From contig NZ_JAVDXV010000003.1 in the NCBI RefSeq assembly GCF_031458115.1, positions 248,001 through 312,000 of the forward strand: 64,000 nt of DNA, given 5' to 3'. A program made the translations under genes and the position numbers. This DNA comes from Pelomonas asaccharophilus_A. Lineage in GTDB: Bacteria > Pseudomonadota > Gammaproteobacteria > Burkholderiales > Burkholderiaceae_C. How positions within the stretch are numbered: position 1 is the first letter of the stretch; every line of letters begins with the position of its first letter. Below, piece after piece: positions 34,478 to 42,252 of this stretch. The notes beneath the pieces are model-generated. The model worked only from the letters and a program-made list of their open reading frames with translations. It did not search any database and was not told where the DNA came from.

Positions 34478-35803
34478 ATGCGTCTGTTCATCAGCTACAG
34501 CCAACGAGATGATGGCGTCGCGAACAAGCTCTCAGACGCGCTGAAGGTTGCTGGTCACGAGGTTTGGAAGTGGAACGAGACCCTCAAGCCCGGTGACAAC
34601 ATCGCGAAGAAGACTCAAGAAGGAATCGAGAACGCGGACGTTTTCTTGCTAATCGTCAGCGAGAACTCGCTCAACTCGAAGTCCGTGATGCAAGAGTTCT
34701 CGACGCTTGCTCTCAGCGAAATATCCAAACGGGAACTCAAGATCATTCCAGTCTTGGTTGATCAAAGTTCTGTCCCGAGCTACCTGCTCACATACCTCTA
34801 CATTGACATCTCAAAGGACGTCGATGCGGGCATTGTCAAGCTTGTCGAATCGCTTGCTCAACAGTCGCGCCCCGGCGCGGCACCCGTTCGCGACGGTGCG
34901 CCGCAGACCACGACTACCAATGTCGCTGAGCTTGCTGCCGCCTTGAACAGTGGTCGCTTAACACTTGTTTGTGGCGCAGGAATCTCAGTGGCGGCTGGCG
35001 TTCCGATGTGGAACGATCTCTTGCTCTCGCTGCTCGAGTCGATGATTGAACGACTCTCCAAAGAGCATTCACTCGACATAACTACGGCGGTTGCGCGCGC
35101 CTTCCAGGAGCGATACGGCTCATCGGCGCTAATCTTAGGAAAGTATCTCAAGAACACACTCGGCAAAGACTTCTCACGCACTACGCGTGACGCCCTATAT
35201 GCCAAGAGCGCTCGATCCTCTGAACTGCTCGACGCGATAGTCGATCTGGCTCGCCCTCGTCGCGAAGGGAAGGCTCTCGACTCCATCGTCACTTTCAATT
35301 TCGATGCTCTGATCGAAGAGAACCTGTCTGCCGCCAAGGTGCCAAACGTCTCGATTTACACCGAGTCCATCAAACACCAGCCGCATCAGCTTCCCGTCTA
35401 CCACGTTCATGGGTTCCTACCGCGGAAGGGGAGGATTCCAGACACGACGGAGATTGTCTTTAGTGAAGACGCATATCACGGTCAGTTTCTCGATCCCTTC
35501 AGTTGGTCCAACCTGATCCAGTTGGCGAAGTACACACAGAACACTTGCCTATTCGTCGGCGTAAGCCTGACGGACCCGAACCTGAGGAGACTGCTCGATG
35601 TCTCATCACGGAAAAGTACTGACAAAGCAAAGAGTCATTACATATTGAAGAAGTTGCCTGATTTGGGTGGTGGCGACGACAAGTTGAACAGCTTGGCTCG
35701 GCTGCTGGAAGAGCAGGATGCCAATGTCCTTGGAATCAACGTACTGTGGGTGCGAGCCTATGACGAAATGCCAAGACTGCTTGCATCCATCGCCGGGGCA
35801 TAG
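34478..35803 (+). CDS. TIR-SIR2 two-domain protein, candidate antiphage NADase
   Basis: A 441-residue protein. Residues 1-128 are a TIR domain: RLFISYSQRDD opening strand, BB-loop region around Trp30-Gly39, and VMQEFSTLAL, whose Glu73 aligns with the catalytic Glu of NAD-cleaving TIRs. After a Thr/Pro-rich linker, residues about 148-441 are a SIR2 domain: NAD-binding VCGAGISVAAGVPMW (166-178), TFNFDALIEE (Asn274, Asp276) and YHVHG (His311). Asn274 and His311 correspond in order and spacing to the NADase residues of Thoeris ThsA. There is no SLOG, STING or Argonaute-like part. Codon use and AT-richness differ sharply from neighbours, suggesting transfer. It stands alone. Immune NAD depletion is inference; domain calls are firm. 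Confidence 0.88.
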   Translation: MRLFISYSQRDDGVANKLSDALKVAGHEVWKWNETLKPGDNIAKKTQEGIENADVFLLIVSENSLNSKSVMQEFSTLALSEISKRELKIIPVLVDQSSVPSYLLTYLYIDISKDVDAGIVKLVESLAQQSRPGAAPVRDGAPQTTTTNVAELAAALNSGRLTLVCGAGISVAAGVPMWNDLLLSLLESMIERLSKEHSLDITTAVARAFQERYGSSALILGKYLKNTLGKDFSRTTRDALYAKSARSSELLDAIVDLARPRREGKALDSIVTFNFDALIEENLSAAKVPNVSIYTESIKHQPHQLPVYHVHGFLPRKGRIPDTTEIVFSEDAYHGQFLDPFSWSNLIQLAKYTQNTCLFVGVSLTDPNLRRLLDVSSRKSTDKAKSHYILKKLPDLGGGDDKLNSLARLLEEQDANVLGINVLWVRAYDEMPRLLASIAGA

Positions 35804-36028
35804 CAGGTCTTTCAACCGAACACGCTGCTGCAATCAGCCTAGCTGCCGTATTCCCAGTTCGAGGGCAATCAGGCCGTAATTGGCCATGGCCGCACCGGGC
35901 GATAGATGCGGTTGAAATCGTGCATCGTGACAGACGGCTCAGCGTGACGAAGTCACTCACTGCACATTGGCAATGAAACGATGGCATCGCCGGGGCGGCT
36001 GCCCAGACGTAGTGCTAGTCTGCCCACC
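35804..36028. other. Spacer downstream of the TIR-SIR2 gene
   Basis: 225 bases of intermediate GC without a supported gene. The 12-mer CATCGCCGGGGC occurs at 35788-35799 (end of the TIR-SIR2 gene) and again at 35985-35996. It may contain decayed sequence from the same transfer event, but I could not identify a transposase, integrase or tRNA fragment. Confidence 0.35.
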
Positions 36029-38332
36029 ATGAGCGAAAAGAAGATAGCCCTGTACGACGGCCCCGCCGGTGGCTGGGGCGCGTTGAAAAGCGTCGCCCAC
36101 CATCTGCACGAGCAGGGCGTGGCCGTGAAGGGCGCCAAGACGCTGCTGCACGCCAACCAGACCGACGGCTTTGACTGCCCCGGTTGCGCTTGGCCCGACC
36201 GCGACCACCGCTCCACGTTCGAGTTCTGCGAGAACGGCGCCAAGGCCGTGGCCGCCGAGGCGACGGCGCGGCGGGCGACGCCCGAGGTCATCGGTGCGAA
36301 GACGCTGAAGGAATGGGCCGAGGCGTCGGACTACGAGCTGGAGGCCACCGGCCGCTTGACCGAGCCCATGGTCTACGACGCGCAGACCGACCGCTACCAG
36401 CGCACCACGTGGGACGCCGCCTTCGCGCTGATCGCGCGCGAGCTGCAGGCGCTGCCGGACCCCAACCAGGCCATCTTCTACACGTCGGGCCGCACCAGCA
36501 ACGAGGCGGCCTTCCTGTACCAGCTGTTCGTGCGCGAGTACGGCACCAACAATTTCCCCGACTGCTCCAACATGTGCCACGAGCCCAGCGGCTCGGCGCT
36601 GAAGCCCACCATCGGCGTGGGCAAGGGCACGGTGACGCTGGCGGACTTCGAGCAGGCGGACTGCATCCTCGTGTTCGGCCAGAACCCCGGCACCAATCAC
36701 CCGCGCATGCTGGGCGAGCTGCGCGCGGCCCGCAAGCGCGGTGCGCGCATCGTCAGCTTCAACCCGCTGCGCGAGCGCGGGCTGGAGCGCTTTGCCGACC
36801 CGCAGAACGCGCTGGAGATGGCGACGCTGGGCGACTCGCCGATCAGCAGCCACTACTTTCAGTTGAAGGTGGGCGGCGACTTCGCGCTGCTGAAGGGCAT
36901 GTGCAAGCGCGTGGTGGAGCGCGACGCTCTGGACCGTGACTTCATCGCGCAGCACACGGCGGGTTTCGACGGCTTCATCGCCGAACTGCGCGAGCAGCCC
37001 TGGGAGCCGCTGGTCGAAGCCTCGGGCCTGACGCGCGAGCAGATCGAGCAGGCCGCCGACCTCTACATCGCGGCCGAACGATCCATCGTCTGCTGGGGCA
37101 TGGGCATCACGCAGCACCGGCATTCGGTGGCGACCATCCAGATGATCGTCAACCTGCTGCTGCTGCGCGGCAACCTGGGCCGGCCCGGTGCCGGCGCCTG
37201 CCCGGTGCGCGGCCACAGCAATGTGCAGGGCGACCGCACGATGGGCATCTACGAGAAGCCCGCGTCGGCGTTCCTGGACAAGCTGGGCGAGGTGTTCGGC
37301 TTCGAGCCGCCGCGTGAGCACGGCTATGACACGGTGGGTGCCATCCAGGCCATGCTGGACGGCAAGGGCAAGGTCTTCGTCGCGATGGGCGGCAACTTCG
37401 CCGCGGCCACGCCCGACACGGCCGCCACCTGGCGCGCGCTGCGCCGCTGCGAGCTGACCGTGCACATCACGACCAAGTTCAACCGCAGCCATGTCGTGCA
37501 CGGCCGCCAGGCGCTGGTGCTGCCGGTGCTGGGCCGCACCGAGATCGACATGCAGGCCACGGGGCCGCAGGGCGTCACGGTGGAAGACTCGATGAGCATG
37601 GTGCATCTGTCCGCCGGCATGAATGCGCCAGCGTCGGAGCACCTGCTGTCCGAGCCCATGCTGGTCGCGCGCATGGCCGCGGCCACGCTGGAGCACAGTC
37701 GCACGCCGTGGCTGGCGCTGGCCGGCGACTACGCCGCCATCCGCGACAAGATAGCCGCCGTGCTGCCCGACTTCGCCGGCTTCAACGACAAGATCAAGGC
37801 GCCGGGTGGCTTCCGGCTGCGCAACACGGCCAGCGAGCGCGAGTGGGTCACGGCCAGCGGCCGCGCGCAGTTCAGCACGCATGCAATGCCGACCGACCTG
37901 GCCGTGGCGCGCGTGGCCGATCGTCACCGCGACGTCCGCGTGTTCACGCTCACCACGCTGCGCTCGCACGACCAGTACAACACCACCATCTACGGCCACG
38001 ACGACCGCTATCGCGGCGTCTACGGTCATCGCCGCGTCGTCTTCATCCATGCCGACGACATCAAGGACCTGGGCCTGAAGGCCGGTGACTGGGTGGACAT
38101 CACCAGCCTCTACTGTGCGGACGACGTCGCCGACGTGCAGCAGCGCCGTGCTGAACGCTTCCTGCTCGTCGCCTACGACATCCCGCGCGGCTGCCTCGCC
38201 AGCTACTACCCCGAGACCAACCCGCTGGTGCCGCTGGAGAGCTTCTCTCTGGTGGCGCGCACGCCCACGTCCAAGTCCATCCCGGTTGTGCTGAGCCCGC
38301 ATGCAGGACCTGCTGCTGCAGACGCTGCGTGA
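36029..38332 (+). CDS. FdhF/YdeP-family molybdopterin oxidoreductase
   Basis: A 767-residue molybdopterin-dependent oxidoreductase of the YdeP type. FDCPGCAWPD near the N-terminus is the reduced [4Fe-4S]-region remnant of this family. NMCHEPSGSALKPTIGVGKG, VFGQNPGTNHPRML and GHSNVQGDRTMG are family patterns for the bis-MGD cofactor. No twin-arginine signal is seen, so it is cytoplasmic. E. coli YdeP is linked to acid resistance; the substrate is unknown. It is followed by an overlapping small gene. ATG at 36029 gives the family-typical start. Confidence 0.92.
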   Translation: MSEKKIALYDGPAGGWGALKSVAHHLHEQGVAVKGAKTLLHANQTDGFDCPGCAWPDRDHRSTFEFCENGAKAVAAEATARRATPEVIGAKTLKEWAEASDYELEATGRLTEPMVYDAQTDRYQRTTWDAAFALIARELQALPDPNQAIFYTSGRTSNEAAFLYQLFVREYGTNNFPDCSNMCHEPSGSALKPTIGVGKGTVTLADFEQADCILVFGQNPGTNHPRMLGELRAARKRGARIVSFNPLRERGLERFADPQNALEMATLGDSPISSHYFQLKVGGDFALLKGMCKRVVERDALDRDFIAQHTAGFDGFIAELREQPWEPLVEASGLTREQIEQAADLYIAAERSIVCWGMGITQHRHSVATIQMIVNLLLLRGNLGRPGAGACPVRGHSNVQGDRTMGIYEKPASAFLDKLGEVFGFEPPREHGYDTVGAIQAMLDGKGKVFVAMGGNFAAATPDTAATWRALRRCELTVHITTKFNRSHVVHGRQALVLPVLGRTEIDMQATGPQGVTVEDSMSMVHLSAGMNAPASEHLLSEPMLVARMAAATLEHSRTPWLALAGDYAAIRDKIAAVLPDFAGFNDKIKAPGGFRLRNTASEREWVTASGRAQFSTHAMPTDLAVARVADRHRDVRVFTLTTLRSHDQYNTTIYGHDDRYRGVYGHRRVVFIHADDIKDLGLKAGDWVDITSLYCADDVADVQQRRAERFLLVAYDIPRGCLASYYPETNPLVPLESFSLVARTPTSKSIPVVLSPHAGPAAADAA

Positions 38333-38543
38333 GCTGGCGCCGGGCGGCGAGCCGGTCGCGCTGACACGGCTGGCCAAGCGGCTGGACCAGCGTGTCAGCG
38401 TGCTGCTGCGCGAGCTGACCGCGCTCAGCGATGCGCGCATCGCCGGCGAGGCCGGGCCGGGGCTGGTGCGTCTCGCGTGTGACGACGCCGGGCGCTGGAC
38501 GGTCGCTATCCTCGCGCCGCCGCTTCCAGGAGACCCTTCATGA
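38301..38543 (+). CDS. Small winged-helix-like protein
   Basis: An 80-residue protein whose first 32 bases overlap the oxidoreductase gene and whose stop overlaps the next start (ATGA). The sequence (LTRLAKRLDQRVSVLLRELTAL) looks like a small helix-turn-helix or winged-helix unit, with no metal-binding Cys. Coupling suggests it is made with the YdeP-type enzyme, as a maturation or control factor. Family not recognised. Confidence 0.6.
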   Translation: MQDLLLQTLRELAPGGEPVALTRLAKRLDQRVSVLLRELTALSDARIAGEAGPGLVRLACDDAGRWTVAILAPPLPGDPS

Positions 38544-39391
38544 ACGCCGCCGTACTGACCAACGCGCTGCTCGCCGTCCTTGCCGTCGTCATGGCGGGCC
38601 TGGGCCTGTCGCTGACCTGGGACGACTTCCGCCGCCTGCGTGACCACCCCTTGGCCGCCGTGCTGGCGCTGGCGCTGCAGGTCATCGTGCTGCCGCTGGT
38701 GTGCGTGGGCGTCATCGCCGCGTTCAAGCTGCCGCCGCTGTATGCGGTGGGGCTGATGCTGCTTGCCGCGTCGCCCGGCGGCATCACGGCGAATCTGTTC
38801 AGCCACCTGTTCGGCGGGCACGTCGCGATGAACCTGTCGCTGACGGCGCTGAACACCGTGCTGTCCCTCGCCACGCTGCCGCTGATCGCCAACTGGGCCA
38901 TTGCGCACTACGCCGGAGGCGGCCAGGTCGTGCCGCTGCCATGGCAGAAGCTGGCCGAGGTCATCGCCGTCATCGCGGTGCCGGTGTTCATCGGCATGGC
39001 CGTGCGCCGCCAGCGGCCCGACATCGCGGCGCGGCTGGACAAGCCGGTGAAGGCGCTGTCCGCCGTGCTGCTGCTGGTGCTGACCGTCGCGGCCATCGCC
39101 AAGGAGCGCGAGGCGCTGATGAACGCCGCGGGCGACCTGGGCGGCGCGGTGCTGGTGTTCAACCTGCTGAGCCTGCTGGCCGGCTACGGTCTGGGCCGCG
39201 TCGTGCGGCTGCCGCGACCGCTGTGCATCGCGATTGGCTACGAGGTGGGCATCCACAACTCCACGCTGGCGCTGTACCTGGCGCTGGCCGTGCTGCAGCA
39301 ATTCCCCGTCGCGCTGCCGGCGGCGCTGTATTCGGTCAGCATGTATGTCACGGCGCTGCTGTTCGGCTTCTGGTTGCGCCGCACCACCTGA
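38540..39391 (+). CDS. Bile acid:sodium symporter-family (BASS) transporter
   Basis: A 283-residue membrane protein with about nine or ten helices. ASPGGITANLFSHLFGG and GYEVGIHNSTLALYLAL are the crossed-helix motifs of the BASS family, which use Na+ to move organic acids such as pantoate or keto acids. It starts within the stop of the small winged-helix gene. The substrate is not evident. Confidence 0.9.
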   Translation: MNAAVLTNALLAVLAVVMAGLGLSLTWDDFRRLRDHPLAAVLALALQVIVLPLVCVGVIAAFKLPPLYAVGLMLLAASPGGITANLFSHLFGGHVAMNLSLTALNTVLSLATLPLIANWAIAHYAGGGQVVPLPWQKLAEVIAVIAVPVFIGMAVRRQRPDIAARLDKPVKALSAVLLLVLTVAAIAKEREALMNAAGDLGGAVLVFNLLSLLAGYGLGRVVRLPRPLCIAIGYEVGIHNSTLALYLALAVLQQFPVALPAALYSVSMYVTALLFGFWLRRTT

Positions 39392-39401
39392 CACGGGATT
39401 C

Positions 39402-40019
39402 ATGATGAAACTGCTTGGCCGCCTCACCTCCCTCAACGTCCGCAAGGTCATGTGGACCGCTGCGCTGCTGGACCTGGACCTGGACCGCGAGGACTGGGGC
39501 ATGGGCTTCCGTTCGCCGCAACAGCCGGAGTTCCTGGCGCTGAACCCCAATGCGCTGGTGCCGGTGCTGATCGACGGCGACTTCGCGCTGTGGGAGAGCA
39601 ACAGCATCTGCCGCTACCTCGCCACGCAGCGCTATGCGACAACGCTGCTGCCCACCGAGGCGCAGGCGCGCGCCACCGTCGAGCAATGGATGGACTGGCA
39701 GGCCGGCGAACTGAACAACAGCTGGCGCGTGGCCTTCATGGCACTGGTGCGTGGCCAGCCGGCCACGCCCGAGGCCATCGAGGCCGGCGTTGCCAGCTGG
39801 AACCGCCACATGGGGATGCTGGAGGCGCAGCTGCGCAAGACCGGCGCCTATGTCTGCGGCGGCGACCTGACATTGGCGGACGTGGTGCTGGGCCTGTCGG
39901 CGCAGCGCTGGAAGAACGCGCCCATCGCGCGCGTGGAGCTGCCGGCCGTGGAGGCCTGGCTGGAGCGGCTGGCCGGCGCGCCGGGGTTTGCGGACTACGT
40001 CGGCAACGGCATGCCCTGA
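39402..40019 (+). CDS. Glutathione S-transferase family protein
   Basis: A 205-residue GST: an N-terminal thioredoxin fold (LLGRLTSLNVRKVMW, NPNALVPVLIDGDF, and the glutathione-binding WESNSICRYLA) and a C-terminal all-helical domain with GGDLTLADVVLG. Two adjacent in-frame ATG codons (39402, 39405) are both possible starts. Catalytic Ser or Tyr is most likely Ser14 or so. The physiological substrate is unknown. Confidence 0.9.
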   Translation: MMKLLGRLTSLNVRKVMWTAALLDLDLDREDWGMGFRSPQQPEFLALNPNALVPVLIDGDFALWESNSICRYLATQRYATTLLPTEAQARATVEQWMDWQAGELNNSWRVAFMALVRGQPATPEAIEAGVASWNRHMGMLEAQLRKTGAYVCGGDLTLADVVLGLSAQRWKNAPIARVELPAVEAWLERLAGAPGFADYVGNGMP

Positions 40020-40026
40020 CCCCGTC

Positions 40027-40893
40027 TCAGGATGGCTTTCCGGCGCGCACCCGTGCCAGGATCTGGTCCGCTTGCAGCCGGGCCGCCGCCTGCTGCTCCG
40101 GCGTGGGCAGGCTCTTGAAGCGGATGCGCTGCTGTTCGATGAGTTGCCGGACGCGGTCGCGGGCCTGCGGCTCGCCGGGCAGTTCGGCATAGGCCGTCAT
40201 GTAGGCCAGGCGCTCCGTGTCGTCCAGTCCCCAGCCCTCGTGCGCCTGCGCGGCGGCGAGCAGGCTGGGCGCATGGCCGTCGCGGGCGTCGCGCCGCAGC
40301 GCGTCGGCCACCTGCTGGCGCTGGGGGGGCGCCAGGTCGCCGGCAAAGGCGGCGCCGGCATAGGCCGAGGCTGCATCGGGCACGCCGGCGCGCAGCGCGC
40401 GGGCAGCCAGTTCCGGCAGCAGCAGGCGGTGCTGCGCCGTGACGGTCTGGCAGCGCCGCGCCTCGGCGTCGGCCTCCACCATCAACTGCGTCAGCATGTC
40501 CGGCGCCACGCCCTGATTGCGCGCGGCCTCCGCGCTGCGGCGCCGCGCCTCGTTGGATGCGCAGCCCCGCAGCCACTGCACCGCCTCCCAGGCCGCTGCC
40601 GCGTCGTCGCCCACCTGGGCGCGATCGATGTGCGGCCCGTAGCCTTCGGAACCGATACGGCGAGCGGCGGCCGCCAGCGGTGCCGGCAGGGCAGGCCTCG
40701 CCATGACGGCCAGTGGTTGCGTCGTCGCCGCGGTGTCAACGGGCGCGCGGGCCTGCAGCGGCCCTGATGCGGCGACGTGATGTTCGGGGATGGTCGCGTC
40801 GGGTTCCGTGTCCGGCGGCTGCGTCGCGAACAGAAAGGCGGCAACGCCGGCCAGCGCCACCAGCAGGATCAGAGCCCAGCGAGACGCGCTCAT
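40027..40893 (-). CDS. Hypothetical membrane-anchored protein
   Basis: A 288-residue protein with one N-terminal hydrophobic segment (residues about 6-24) and no lipobox. The rest is Ala-rich and helical, with a single Cys pair far apart. It looks like an inner-membrane-anchored periplasmic helical-repeat protein. The family is not recognised. It converges with the GST gene (8 bases between stops) and follows the hydrolase gene on the same strand by 4 bases. Confidence 0.7.
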   Translation of the reverse strand: MSASRWALILLVALAGVAAFLFATQPPDTEPDATIPEHHVAASGPLQARAPVDTAATTQPLAVMARPALPAPLAAAARRIGSEGYGPHIDRAQVGDDAAAAWEAVQWLRGCASNEARRRSAEAARNQGVAPDMLTQLMVEADAEARRCQTVTAQHRLLLPELAARALRAGVPDAASAYAGAAFAGDLAPPQRQQVADALRRDARDGHAPSLLAAAQAHEGWGLDDTERLAYMTAYAELPGEPQARDRVRQLIEQQRIRFKSLPTPEQQAAARLQADQILARVRAGKPS

Positions 40894-40897
40894 CGTT

Positions 40898-41674
40898 TCA
40901 GCTCGCGGGGGCCAGAACCCGCTGGCCGGCGTCGACCAGTTCCAGCACCGCCTTCACCACCCGCTCCGGCTCGCTGAGCTGCGGGAAGTGGCCGCTGCTG
41001 TCGGCCAGCACCTGCCGGCCCAGCGGCGACAACGCCACCAGTCCGCGTTGATGCGTGGCCCGCGCCTGCAGCAGCGCCGGTTTCGTCGCCCAGGCCATCG
41101 CCGGCTTCGTGCCAGTCACGACGCGCAGCGGCACGGCGGGGAAGGGCGGTGCGGCGGCCAAGTCGGCGGCGGAGCGCGCGGTGTGCTCGGTCTCGTGCCA
41201 GCGCTGCGGCGGCGCCAGCCGACGCATCAGCCAGGCCAGCCCCTTCTGCAGCGCGTTCTCGTGCGCCTTCAGCGCCGTCAGGTCCTGCGGCGCCGTGGCC
41301 TCCAGCAGCACGACGCCGACAACGTCCGCCGGATGCAGGCGCGCATACAGGTTGGCGACCAGGCCGCCGAAGGAGTGACCCACCAGCACGTACGGTGGCG
41401 CCAGCTGCAGCGCGGCGAGCAGGCGGCGCAGCGACGCGACCATCTCGGCAGCAGTCTGAGCGGTGGCGGGGCGGGCGCTGCGGCCCACGCCGAGGCGGTT
41501 GTAGGACAGCGTCGTCGTGCGCGCCGCGATGCCGTCGAACACGCGCATCCAGCCTGCCAGCGGGCCGCCCGAGCCGTTGATCAGCACGACGGTGGGTACG
41601 CCGGTGCCGGCACGCACGAACTCGACGGCGTGGCCGTCGACATCAACCAGGGAGGCAGCGGGCAGCGTGGGCAT
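40898..41674 (-). CDS. Alpha/beta hydrolase
   Basis: A 258-residue alpha/beta hydrolase. The oxyanion-hole region is LINGSGGPLAGW, the nucleophile elbow GHSFGGLVA, and a late His lies in DSSGHFPQL. It probably hydrolyses esters or related bonds in the cytoplasm (no signal peptide with the start MPTLPAAS). An upstream Met at 41704 would add ten residues of low quality. The substrate is unknown. Confidence 0.85.
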   Translation of the reverse strand: MPTLPAASLVDVDGHAVEFVRAGTGVPTVVLINGSGGPLAGWMRVFDGIAARTTTLSYNRLGVGRSARPATAQTAAEMVASLRRLLAALQLAPPYVLVGHSFGGLVANLYARLHPADVVGVVLLEATAPQDLTALKAHENALQKGLAWLMRRLAPPQRWHETEHTARSAADLAAAPPFPAVPLRVVTGTKPAMAWATKPALLQARATHQRGLVALSPLGRQVLADSSGHFPQLSEPERVVKAVLELVDAGQRVLAPAS

Positions 41675-41733
41675 GCAACAGACAGCGGGCCGTGGGGCCG
41701 CCATTCTGTGGCATGCCGTGTGACTGCGGGGTC

Positions 41734-41786
41734 AGGGCCTGTTACCCCTACGGGCGCGGCCCTCTCCCGTAAGGGTCACAGGCCCT
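41734..41786. repeat. Long hairpin repeat between minus-strand genes
   Basis: AGGGCCTGTTACCCCTACGGG (41734-41754) pairs with the reverse complement of 41766-41786 with two mismatches in 21, leaving an 11-base loop. It sits directly after the DUF1428 gene on the minus strand and includes two bases of its stop codon. I recall similar sequences dispersed in related genomes. It may act as a transcription stop or mRNA-stabilising structure. Confidence 0.75.
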
Positions 41787-42138
41787 ATGCGTCCACGATC
41801 ACCTGGAAGCCGCCAAAGATCATGCGCTGCCCGTCGAACGGCATGCCTTCCGGCCCCTTCTGCATGCTGGGGTGCTCCATCACCTTCTTCATGCCGTCGT
41901 CGCGGGCCTGCTTGGACGGCCACACCACCCACGAGAAGACGACGACCTCCTCGGGCTTGCGCTGCACGGCCATGGAGAACGACGTGACCTTGCCTTCCGG
42001 CACGTCGTCGCCCCAGCACTCAACGACTTGCAGCGCGCCGTGCTGCTTGAACAGCGCCGCCATCTCCAGCGCGATCTTGAGATAGGCCTCGCGGTTGGTG
42101 GTGGGCACCGGGACCAGATATCCGTCGACGTAGTTCAT
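41785..42138 (-). CDS. DUF1428 family protein
   Basis: A 117-residue protein starting MNYVDGYLVPVPTTNREAYL, the hallmark of the DUF1428 (YbaA-like) family. EVVVFSWVVWPSKQARD follows. It has a dimeric ferredoxin-like fold in known relatives; the biochemical role is not established. The start was chosen for its match to the family, 14 codons inside the longest frame. It is monocistronic, ending in a hairpin. Confidence 0.9.
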   Translation of the reverse strand: MNYVDGYLVPVPTTNREAYLKIALEMAALFKQHGALQVVECWGDDVPEGKVTSFSMAVQRKPEEVVVFSWVVWPSKQARDDGMKKVMEHPSMQKGPEGMPFDGQRMIFGGFQVIVDA

Positions 42139-42252
42139 CGAGTCTCTCCGTGAAATGGACGGCGCCATCGCCGCCTTCATGAGGACGACGATGGGCCGTG
42201 GTCACTTTCGACAGGATTCCGGCGCGCGGATGTAAGCGCGTGTTGCTTGGCG

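Noticed and set aside
35804..35987. Minus-strand open frames in the spacer after TIR-SIR2 as a transposase remnant
   Set aside because: Translation shows no recognisable transposase or integrase motif; length and composition fit chance.
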